Counted from the stretch's first letter, positions 8,180 through 16,453 are shown. The stretch: 16,503 nucleotides of DNA from Zygnema cylindricum (GCA_037447655.1 JBBHKE010000858.1:1-16503); one strand, 5' to 3'. Notes: generated by a model from the letters alone, not told the origin. A program made the numbers and translations.

Positions 8180-9510
8180 GCGGTTGTCTATAAATTTTTA
8201 TATATTTCGTTTTATGTTTCGTTATTATCTATAAAATTATTCTCATTAATTTTATCTTTCCCGTTTTCACTTATTTATCCTAGATCTGACTTTCTAATTT
8301 ATAAGTCATACACTCTACACTCCTCGACATCCTCAAGTACCTCCTCTCTCTTTACTTCCCTTGTACCTCCAAAAGCACACTGTTGCTTTCGTGAAATTTC
8401 TGTATGCTTTTCTCTCTTCCCCGTACTACTAATCCGAAGAAGCTCTAAAATATCTTCATTCTCTTTCTCCTCTTCCCCTTCTTCCTCCTCATCCACATTC
8501 CAACTTCTAAGTTTTTCCAAACAAGGGCATTCCTCCATATAATGACCCGGTTCCCTACAAAAAAAGCAAACCCCCTTTTTCAAAGCTCCCCTTTCTTTTC
8601 CTCTCCCTCTCCTTCCACCAAAGTTTCGATAAGGTTTACCTTTGTCTTTCTTCCTCTCATCACGCTTCCGCTCGTCACCGCCGTTCCTCTCGTCATGCTT
8701 TCGCCAATCACCACCAGCTGTAAATGCATTCACTCTGTCACTTCCCCTATGAAGCTCTTAAGTGCTTTCCCTCACAAGAATTATCCCCATGGTAAAGCTC
8801 CAAGTCCATGAGGAGACATCCATTACCTGCATACGACAAATGATATTTTCATACTCATCTGGGAGTTTTATAAATAGTGTATTAATCTTCCTCTCCTCAG
8901 ATTCTACATATCCTTCACTAACAAGTTCAAGATTTAGCGCAACAATATCATTGCAAAACTCTATCATGCAACCGCCTTTATAAACATAGGAATCTATTTC
9001 TTGTTTTACTAATTTTTGCCTCTGAATAGTCTCAGTGTTATAAATCTGAATTAGTGCTTCCCATATCTCTGAAGACTTTGTTAAGTTTATAAGAGTGATA
9101 GCTAAGGACTTAGACACGTTTTTAAGTATGAGATGCTTTGCTATAGTGGTTTTGTATTCCCATACTTTTTTGTCTTTTTCTTCATTTTTAATCCTTACAA
9201 GTGGAACCATAGCTGTGAGCCTAGCTCCCCTCACCATAGGTGTCCCTTTTTCCTTCTTTTGCCTCCTAGATATCTTAGAAGGTACATTTCCTGGGCTGGA
9301 AGAAGGAGAACGCCGATGAGGTGGGGAGTAGGCGAGTACGACGTACTTGTATGGTATAACTGGCGGATCCAGGAACCCACGGACGACGGCTACTGGAGAA
9401 ATGGGTGGAGAAGGACTGTCCTTGGGCTCCACAATGGGACCCCGAGAAGTGAGAGGAATGAGGAGGAGAAGGTGGAGAATTTGAGGGTATTTTGGGAGAT
9501 GGAGAAGGGG
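8180..9510 (-). pseudogene. gag: copia Gag, nearly intact, one in-frame stop
   Basis: One reading frame runs from about 9510 to 8299 with a single TAA at 8758-8760. Open text before and after it is in the same frame. There is no ATG at the front: the first usable codon near 9432 is GTG, so the true start is lost or upstream. Gag core text includes KVWEYKTTIAKHLI, IWEALIQIYN, KQEIDSYVYKGG and KLPDEYENII (UBN2 family). A basic Arg/Gly/Lys stretch precedes an intact CCHC zinc knuckle, CFFCREPGHYMEEC (codons 8527-8568). An acidic tail rich in Glu follows, then a TAA at 8299-8301; homology to the second copy continues to about 8180. It is of the same family as the plus-strand Gag and better preserved. 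Confidence 0.88.
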
Positions 9511-9534
9511 AGTGTTAACGCCCTCAAGGGAATT

Positions 9535-11005
9535 TGAACCCTCTCGTTTATAAAGGCGGTAATAATAATAGGCTTTGGTCGTAACTCAACCAAAGCTTCC
9601 ACGGCGGAAGCAACCTCCACTGAGACAAAGGTAGGCGCTCCCGAGGGCACAGAAGCGGACTCATGCAGTAAATCTGCACCCAAACCCTTCATGTTAGGCC
9701 CTGTGGTTTCCTCCCCTTCCCGCTGAAGAGGAGATCTCGGTCTAGATCGTGGGGAAGTCCTTGGAGCCTTACTTGCATGCTGAGTTGCTTGACCCCTAGG
9801 TGGTCTTCCCCCAAAGGGACCTGTCCTGTGAGGAGGAGCTACTTGTCCCCTAATAATTCCTCGTGCCCTCCGTTTAGCCTCTCGAATGAGAAGCACGTCC
9901 TGTTCAAGTGCCTCTTTCCTCTATCTTTCAAGAGCCTCCCAGTCTATGGTGCCTGGTGCGGTTCGTGCCGTAGCCTCACTCTGCCATCAAAGAATGTCAA
10001 CAAGTTTCTGGATGCTGCTCACTACCCCCGCGAGATTTGCAAACCAGAAACGTGGTACCTCGGGGTCAGTGGGTCAGGAACGCCACAACCCTTCAGAAGG
10101 TCGAACAACCGGTGCAGGTGGAGATAAGGAGGTCCGAGAGATTGAGGCTGAGGGGAATAACGACTCCTCTTTAGGTTGCAAAGCAAACCTGCCTTTGTTG
10201 TCCAGGTGATCTAACTGATGCAATCTATTTTGCTCTAGTAACCCGTGCTCGCTTATCTCCCCTCCAACTCGGGTCTGAAAGGTTGACCTGCCGTTGGACA
10301 GTCTGTTGGTTGCAGTGTCAAGAAATTGGGTGGGCTGTTGGCGTGAAATGAAGGGCGTCCCTTGTTGCTTCCGGACTGAGGTCGAAGAGTCGCACCCAAT
10401 GAACTACTCAGTATCTCAATGAAACCTCCCACTGGGCGTACAATTCAGCGTACAATTCTAGCGCTGTTTGTTCTGACTACTCGCTGCACAAACTCCTTCT
10501 TAACCTTCAACTTATGGAGATTGTGTAGGGCTAAGATTTCTTTTTGACCTCGCCGGGTAGGGTCTGCCAATATTTCCGGATCCATGTACATTTCAGCGGT
10601 TGGGGCCTTAGATATGGTATAGGGACCAATTTCGAGGAGGTGACCAGGGATCGATTCCTTATAGGCCAACACTTTTCTACGTGATTTAGTTTATAATGGA
10701 GGTATCTTCTCCCTCTCCGCGGCCTTGGCTTTGCCAGCTTCGGAAAAAGTTGGGAAGTTCACGGGTGAAAAGACAGGTGGAGGTGGAGGAGAGGGTCTCT
10801 CCTCTAGCTGCTTCGGAGATGTCTCACCTACGACAACCAGAGGCACCATTCCCTTAAGAAACTGCTCAATGTGTGACGGTGAGTCGAAAGGGGCTGGTTC
10901 CTCGGTCACTTGTAACTCTTCTTCTTGGGCCACTACTTCTTGCCTCTCTTGTTCTTCTTATCTGACGCCCGGAAGATCCTTATCCTAAACTTCTCCTCCT
11001 CCCAT
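9535..11005 (-). pseudogene. decayed proline-rich ORF of unknown family
   Basis: From the ATG at 11005 a frame can be followed for about 490 codons with seven stops (10985, 10958, 10691, 10445, 10074, 9987 and 9921) and one shift near 10270. Random sequence would have about three times as many stops. The N-terminus is acidic (QEEELQVTEEPAPF), then comes a proline run before VFSPVNFPTFSEAGKAKAA, a middle part with MYMDPEILADPTRRGQKE and basic helices, FWFANLAGVVSSIQKLVDIL (10060-9990), an Arg-rich part with RRARG and RSRPRSP, and ends VASAVEALVELRPKPIII. I recognise no domain. It ends about 30-100 bp before the copia Gag on the same strand, so it may be an extra ORF of that element or an unrelated relic. 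Confidence 0.5.
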
Positions 11006-12004
11006 AGCTGACTGGGAAAAGAAGACCTAAATCCTATTATAAAAGTACTTTAACCGGAGCCACTATCTTCTTTAACTTAAAGAGACAGGTGGCTGTTCAG
11101 GACTGTGGTTGGTTGATGAAAGTCTAACAAAGATTCCCTCAAAATTCACTATTCTGGTCGAAAAGATTCTGGTAATTGACCTCGGAAGACAACTGACCGA
11201 AGCCCCAAAAAGGACAACCAAATAGAGAACAAAGATACTTTCACTCAAAAAATTGAAAATATAAAATATAGATATGCTATCTCAGAATTAACAATATCAC
11301 CTTGCCTTAGAAAAATAGAGAATAAAGGCAAAATGTAGAATGATAGCAAGAGAGCTAAATCTACCCTCATAACGTAACGCTAACAACAAGAGGAGACAAA
11401 ATCTCTCACGTAGATACCGAAACAGGAAAGGCCTCCTTAACTCCTCTGTTTCCGCAACCCGGAACTGACAAGACCTTTCTCGGTTTCCAACTTACACCAG
11501 TCCCAAATCGCCCAAAAAGGAAAGAAAGTGCCCAACCACCAAACCAGACTACGATTTCCACAAAGGACGGATGCAAAACTTAGATGGCAAAAGAGTCACA
11601 ATCACATATAAAACAAAAGTTCTCCACAAGAAAGTTTGCTAGAATTTCTAGAGTTTTTCTTGAGAGACAGTACTGAAACAACAACCTGTCTCCTTCGGCC
11701 CTTAGTGCCTTTTACAAGCAAAATTTGTCCTAATGAAAGTACCGAAGTCAAAGCAAAAGTTACTCAGCGCTCCATAATGTAGCCCCCAAAGTGACAGGTT
11801 GAAATTGGTCGCAGGTAACAAAAAGGGGTAATCTGGAAACGTAATAACTCCGTCTTCTGACCTTCGTTAGGCGCGAAATAAAGTACGTTCCGCTCAATTT
11901 GGAAAATAGAAGGATTTGATCCGGCTGGGTACGCTCCTTTCTTTGGACTTCAATGATTGTACATGGGAAAAGAGGCCCGGAAAATCCTTGGTGATCTAAA
12001 GAAG
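11006..12004. other. non-coding stretch, possible leader or LTR of the upstream element
   Basis: I see no reading frame and no similarity to the L1-L4 LTRs. Read on the minus strand it leads into the ATG at 11005. It contains a TATA-like string TTTATATG (reverse complement of 11606-11613) about 600 bp upstream of that ATG, and stretches of T-rich sequence. It could be an LTR and 5' leader of another retroelement type, but no terminal TG/CA pair or primer-binding site could be assigned. The last 100 bp border the rRNA relic. Confidence 0.3.
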
Positions 12005-13048
12005 TGCCGATAAAGCCAACGAGCTTGACACTGTCCCTATCTACTATCTAGCGAAAGCACACCTAAGGGAACGGGCTTGGAAAAATCAGTGGGGAATGAA
12101 AAACCTGCTGAGCTTCACTCTAGTCCAACTTTGTGAAATAACTTAATACGTGAAGCATAAGTGGGAGGCTTTACCAGAAGTGAAATACCACTACTTTAAC
12201 ACTATTTTACTTATTTTATAAGATAGAGGTGGGGTTCTACCCCGTCTTGTAGCATTAAGATGATTTTCCATTTAGGTGGATAACATTGTCAAGTGGGAAG
12301 TTTGGCTAGGGTGGGACATCTTATAAAAGATAACGCAGGTGTCTTAAGATAAGCTCAACAAAAACAAATATCTCTTGTGGAACAAAAAGGTAAAAGCTCA
12401 TTTGATTTTAATTTTCAGAACGAATACAACTGTGAAAGCAAAGCCTATCAATCTGTTAGTTTTTAAGAATTTCAATCTAGAGGTGTCATAAAAATTACCA
12501 TAGGGATAATTGGCTAGTGGCAACCAAGCGTTCATAGCAACGTAACTTTTAATCCTTCGATGTCCGCTCTTCCTATCACTGTGAAACATAATTCACTCAG
12601 TGTTCGATTGTTCACCCACCAATAGGGATCTAGAGCTAGGTTTAGACTGTTGTGGGACAAATTAGTTTTACCCTAGTGATAAACTGGTGTCACAAAAGTA
12701 ATTTGACTTAGTACAAGAGGAACCGTTGATTCACATAGTTGGTAATTGTTGTTCCGTGAAAAGCGAGTGGCGCAAAGCTACCATGTGTAGGATTATAACT
12801 GAACTCCTCTCAGTTAGAATCTATGCTAGAAGCAACACTTTTTACCTCCCGATATGTTACCCGATTAGAAATAGAGTCTCCTCATGCGTCTCAAAGAGCA
12901 TACGTCGCGACCTTGTCTAAACCAATTACAAATGTTTGGGGAGATAAATCATTTCTATGCGACTTTAATTGGAACGAGGTATTGTAAGTAGCAGAATAGC
13001 CTTGCAGCTATCATAACGGAGATTTAGCCTTTTGTTTTAAATATTTAT
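12005..13048 (+). pseudogene. 26S rRNA 3' fragment, degenerate (domains V and VI)
   Basis: The sequence follows the 3' third of plant nuclear large-subunit rRNA from the CACTGTCCCT(G/A)TCTACTAT block (12028) to the 3' end (GGTATTGTAAGT near 12978, then GAGATTTAGCC near 13017). Landmarks are AAGGGAACGGGCTTGG, GTGAAATACCACTACTTT, AGATAACGCAGGTGTC, the peptidyl-transferase region (12495-12542), GTTCACCCACCAATAGGG and the sarcin-ricin loop. GGAACCGTTGATTCACA and AGTGGCGCAAAGCTACC match the plant form rather than the fungal or animal form. Many substitutions, transitions and transversions, are spread through the conserved core, and the sarcin-ricin loop reads AGTACAAGAGG instead of AGTACGAGAGG (12710-12720). 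It is therefore a pseudogene. The two-thirds upstream are absent. Confidence 0.93.
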
Positions 13049-13062
13049 TCCGTTTCAGAATA

Positions 13063-13125
13063 GCCCCCACCCCTCTCTCTCTCCTCCCCACCCCTTCACA
13101 CCACCTACCCCATACCTCACTCTCC
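13063..13125. repeat. C/T-rich polypyrimidine tract
   Basis: About 60 bp are almost only C and T on the plus strand, with CTCTCTCT and CCCCACCCC runs. It follows the rRNA relic directly. No coding or RNA feature is visible in 13126-13329 apart from a short minus-strand ORF without motifs. Confidence 0.7.
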
Positions 13126-13329
13126 AACAAGAGAAAAATCGGTGGTTTTGTGCCGGTAAGGATCTCATTCGTGAGATTTAAAGTAAAGGCCTTGGAAGGG
13201 CTAAGACGACATACTTCACGTGAAAGTGGAAGGGGGCATTGAGGTCGCCTCAAAAATGTCCACCTCCTTGCACACTAAGGATCACCACCTCCGCCGCAAG
13301 CAAGGGCCATGCCCCTAACAAACGAAATG

Positions 13330-13500
13330 GCCAAGTACCGTGACTAGCGCACGCGCTGTCTCTAAGATCCTTAGCCTTAAGTAATAAGGCTTAATACCCA
13401 AACACGTGAAATTCGAAATATGGCTAAATACCCAAACCCATAAATTTTCGAAATTTTGGCTAAGTGTTGGACCTCGTGCACGTGCCGTTTCAAAGTAAGA
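13330..13500 (+). repeat. satellite fragment, left part
   Basis: Degenerate units here match the array at 15360-16045. GGCTTAATACCCAAAC (13388), GGCTAAATACCCAAACCC (13422) and GGCTAAGTGTTGGACCTCGT (13459) show 34-37 bp spacing, and the last one ends CACGTGCCGTTTCAAAG, which is also the unit text at the right-hand array border (15365-15381). The left fragment therefore appears to be the same array cut by the LTR block. Confidence 0.7.
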
Positions 13501-13975
13501 CGCATTTTTCAACGGTCAAGCGGGATGACAACCATATAAATTAAACGGTCAACACGGTAAGATGATCGTTGAATTTCAACGGTCAACATAATTTGTTGCG
13601 CCATCAAATCGAACGGCCGACATTGATTGCCGAATTATGAACGGATGGCACGCGTGAGTGCTTACATGCCGGAAAGGTTTTTATAGGAGGACTTCACCAA
13701 AGTGGAAGAAGATGACACGTAACACCATCCTATAAGATGTTAAAGAAGAAAAGGACAGAATGGATGCGACTTATTTGCCACATGGCAGACTGACAGTGGT
13801 GCCAAATATTTCCGTACATAAATTACGGCGGCTGTCGTACTTTGAATGTACATTATGTAGTGTATAGTAATTTGATTGGTCTAAAAGAGATATGAGTAGG
13901 TTCTTAGGATTTTGACATTTTTTGAAAGCCCTCTCTCCTAGAGGCCATCTGTATAAATTTATTGAATTGATATTT
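13500..13975 (+). mobile_element. copia-type LTR, copy L3 (5' part only)
   Basis: It aligns with L4 from the AACGGTCAAC motifs to the TATA box. Shared blocks are AACGGTCAACACGG, the G-box-related GACACGTAAC (13714-13723), CCTATAAGATG, GTACATTATGTAGTGT, TGATTGGTCT, CCCTCTCTCC and the TATA box TGTATAAATTT (13950-13960). The conserved leader found in L1, L2 and L4 is missing; repeat R3 starts about 15 bp after the TATA box. It carries roughly 100 bp of extra sequence between the motif pair and the G-box compared with L4. It is a truncated LTR joined to the satellite on its left. Confidence 0.7.
13511..13587 (+). promoter_or_regulatory. three AACGGTCAA motifs (W-box or MSA-like)
   Basis: Copies lie at 13511-13519, 13544-13553 and 13578-13587. 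The reverse complement contains TTGACC, the core of the plant WRKY W-box. The plus strand TTCAACGGTCA is also one mismatch from the G2/M MSA element bound by three-repeat MYB proteins. The last two are 34 bp apart, exactly as in L4. Confidence 0.5.
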
Positions 13976-14420
13976 GAGTATTTTCTCGGTCTGTGTTAGG
14001 ATAGAAAATAGTATAGGCAAACTGCCTCTGACTCCCTTCTCCAAGCCCCCACATTTGTTGTAGTCACGGAAGGCTTAGTAGGGAGCTAGAGCTTTGGCTG
14101 CCTAAACTGATTAAAGAGACAAGAGTACATAATGGTAGGTTTACTAAAAAAGTATTTGACGGGCCAAAGAATTGATTCTGGTACCTAACTTCTGTCAAAC
14201 ATCCCGTAGCCGTTAGATTTGTGCGTTTAGTCTACGACTAATGCTAAGACATATTGGGTTTGATGAATTTTTAAATAACTACTTATGAAGTTTTTCATTT
14301 GACAAGATTACGGTTTATAGGGCATATAAATAGTTGTACGTCAAGTACTAGATGAAACAAATTGTACGGACAATTGTTTCGACGGTCTAGATATAATTCG
14401 GATTTGAATTCACGACCGTG
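13976..14420 (+). repeat. dispersed repeat R, copy 3
   Basis: It aligns with R1 over its full length and with inverted R2 over the first 300 bp. Landmarks are TATTTTCTCGGTCTG (13977), CCCCACATTTGTTGTAGTCAC (about 14046), TTTGGCTGCC (14093), the hairpin part with TTTGACGGGCC, CCGTAGCCGTTAGAT (14204), GGGTTTGATG (14255) and TTTCGACGGTCTAGAT (about 14377). The minus-strand segment GAATCAATTCTTTGGCCC aligns with the tRNA T-arm-like text of R1. It follows truncated L3 and precedes L4. Confidence 0.6.
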
Positions 14421-14559
14421 GTGCAAGCCAGGATTCCGGAGTTAGCGACGTGGCGTTTTCGGGCACCGCCACTCCGAATGACCCGTGACAAGTTCTTAAA
14501 GGATCGCGAGATATCCAAAAAGAAAAATGACAACTTCGGATGTGAAAAATGTCAGATAA

Positions 14560-15340
14560 TGGCTATGTTGTACAAATACCGTAAAAAAAGTACTCTAGCG
14601 CTTGTACTTTCTTGTACGGTACAATCGTATTATTGGTTCGTACCTTATACTGCGTGTAGTCGTATAATTGGTTCCGTGTTGACATAGATTTTCAACGGTC
14701 AACACGGAACAACGACCATTGAAATTCAACGGTCAACAAAGTTTAATTCGATAAGTCAAAATGACACGTGGCATCACCCTATAGGATGCCTAAGAAGAAA
14801 GGGACAGAACGACCACAACGTTTTTGCCTCCTTGCAGACCCAGAGTGATGCCGCGTAATTCCATACATTAAGTACGGCGGCTATCGTACTTTAGATGTAC
14901 ATTATGTAGTGTGCGATAATCTTATTGGTCTAGAGCGGCTATTAGGGGTTTTAGGACTTAGAACTTTTGGAAGGTAGCCGCCTCTCTTTGAGCACATCCT
15001 TTGTATAAAAGGCTCACTTTGAGTAGCCATAACTATCAACTCAGTTGACCATTTTAGTGATTCTTTTTGTTGCGGACTCAAGGATTGTCTAAGCTACACG
15101 AGGATGTAGTTTGCTTGAGTGTTTTTCTGCCAGGTGGCTGCATTTCTAAAGGAAATTCAAAGTGGGAAATGTTATCCAAAACTCATATTCTAACTTTGCA
15201 TTCTGTGGTAGAATTGAGCACAGAGAAAGTCTTATTTTACACGGGTGAAGTTGTAATGGGGTTTTGATTGTCAAGGGGTCAATCATTTGGGTTTATATAA
15301 AATTGGAGTTGGCACTACCAATTAAGATTCTTTAGACTTG
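14560..15340 (+). mobile_element. copia-type LTR, copy L4 (best-preserved promoter)
   Basis: L4 carries a GTAC-rich imperfect palindrome (14577-14621), two AACGGTCAAC motifs (14694-14703, 14728-14737), the ABRE/G-box GACACGTGGC (14763-14772), the block GGTAGCCGCCTCTC (14973-14986), the TATA box TATAAAA (15004-15010) and the leader AGTGATTCTTTTTG (15056-15069). The part after the leader matches L2 closely (CTGCATTTCTAAAGGAAATT; CATTTGGGTTTATAT). If R3 is part of this LTR its length is about 1.36 kb. No gag follows; satellite resumes about 20 bp later, so L4 behaves as a solo LTR. The 66-codon ORF at 15067-15267 lies inside the LTR leader and has no motif. Confidence 0.78.
14694..14772 (+). promoter_or_regulatory. 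AACGGTCAAC pair plus ABRE-type G-box in L4
   Basis: Two AACGGTCAAC motifs 34 bp apart (14694, 14728) precede GACACGTGGC at 14763-14772. The latter matches the ABA-response element/G-box core bound by plant bZIP factors. Equivalent G-box-like sites occur at the matching place in L1 (2694-2703) and L3 (13714). The site is seen directly; stress-inducible activity is an inference from known plant LTR promoters. Confidence 0.5.
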
Positions 15341-15359
15341 TGAATTCTGTGTGATAGAA

Positions 15360-16045
15360 TTTTACACGTGCCGTTTGAAAGACCTTGAATTTTGGCTAAG
15401 TGTTGAAAGTTGTGCAAGCGCCGGTTGAAAATACCTAAAAAGTTGGCTAATTGTTGGAACTTGTGCAAGCTCCGGTTTAATAGACCTAAAAAATTGGCTA
15501 AGTGTTGGAACTTGTGCGCTCGCTGTTTCAAAGATCTCTAAATTTGGTTAAGTGCATAAACTCGTTCACGCACCGTTTGAAAGACCTCAAAGTTTGGCTA
15601 AGTGTTGGAATGCGTGCACGCCCCGCTGCCAGAAACCGAAAATTTGGCTAAGTATCCAAACTCGCGAATTTCGATATTGGGGCTTAAAAAGCCAGAACCC
15701 CTGAATTTCGATATTTGGACTTAAAACCCACACTCGTGAATTTTGATATTGGGGCTTAAAAAACCCAAATTCCTTAAATACGAATTTGGACCTAATACTT
15801 CAACCCGTGAATTTTGATATTGGGGCTTAAAAAACTGGAACCAGTGAATTTTGATTATGGGGCTAAAAAAACCCAAACCCGTGAATTTTGATATAGGGGC
15901 TCAAAACTCCCAAATGCGTGAAATTAAAAAATTTGGCTAAGTGTCGAAAACCGTGCACGCTTCGTTTCAAAGACCTCGAAATTTGGCTAAGCGTTGGAAC
16001 TCGTGCACGCATCGCTGCCAGGAGCCCAAAAATTGACTAAGTTTT
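15360..16045 (+). repeat. two-unit satellite array, right part
   Basis: Unit alpha (50-51 bp, GGCTAAGTGTTGGAACTCGT plus a CACGC...CCGTTTGAAAGACCT part) starts at 15394, 15445, 15496, 15546, 15596 and 15646. Unit beta (36-37 bp, GAATTTTGATATTGGGGCTT plus AAAAACCCAAACCCGT) follows at 15666, 15703, 15738, an irregular one around 15782, then 15809, 15846 and 15883. Alpha returns at 15935, 15985 and 16035. The array is thus organised as about six alpha, seven beta, three alpha. The ORFs at 15322-15531 and 15967-16158 are repeat translations, not genes. Confidence 0.9.
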
Positions 16046-16453
16046 CTATCCTTTTTTTGTCGGGTCAATTTGCGGTCTGACGCACATATGACTTTTTTCA
16101 TAAGGTGTCGGAGAAAGGGAGAAGCGAAGAAAAAAATATGATGGAAGCGTTTGCCCATAGCTTAGAAAGCGTGTGTTTTCCATGATTAGAGGCGTTTTTT
16201 GGAAGGTCCACTTAGGGAGAAATTTGAGGTAACTTATTTCGTTATTATGGTGCACCCCCACCATCACCTTCTCGCTTCGCACTCTATGGCCTCGGAATAG
16301 TTTGCATTGCACTCCGGTTGTCGGCTCTCACTCAAATGTTCACACCACTTTTGGTTGCTCAAAATTAAGCAGGCAGTTTTGCGCCGTGCGCTTTCATGGA
16401 CTGGTTCTCAACCTGTCTTGCTTTCGTCTGAAATTTTTCATCACTTGCTATAA
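16046..16453. other. unassigned DNA right of the satellite
   Basis: No repeat unit, domain or RNA gene was recognised. A minus-strand ORF of 88 codons (16046-16312) begins at a non-ATG codon and has no motif; I do not call it a gene. Confidence 0.4.

Noticed and set aside
8162-9537. Plus-strand ORFs at 8162-8542, 8542-8811, 8762-8983, 9095-9319 and 9133-9537
   Set aside because: They are antisense shadows of the minus-strand Gag, whose frame has clear family motifs.
9921-10987. Stops in the unknown ORF as proof of C-to-T mutation
   Set aside because: Every stop codon is one C-to-T step from CAA, CAG or CGA, so without a reference protein this says nothing about the mutation type.
9777-10988. 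Plus-strand ORFs at 9777-10127, 9886-10209 and 10725-10988
   Set aside because: They overlap the longer minus-strand frame, which continues across several segments with consistent composition; these plus ORFs do not join up.
12398-12920. Short ORFs on both strands (12398-12589 minus, 12726-12920 plus)
   Set aside because: They lie inside the 26S rRNA relic and follow its conserved RNA text, so they are not protein genes.
15360-16045. CRISPR-like regular repeats
   Set aside because: The units are contiguous and degenerate with no unique spacers, there are no cas genes, and the setting is a plant genome. It is a satellite.
16350-16400. 5S rRNA-like text (ATTAAGCAGGCAGTTTTGCG)
   Set aside because: Only a short stretch resembles 5S, and the flanking conserved parts are absent.
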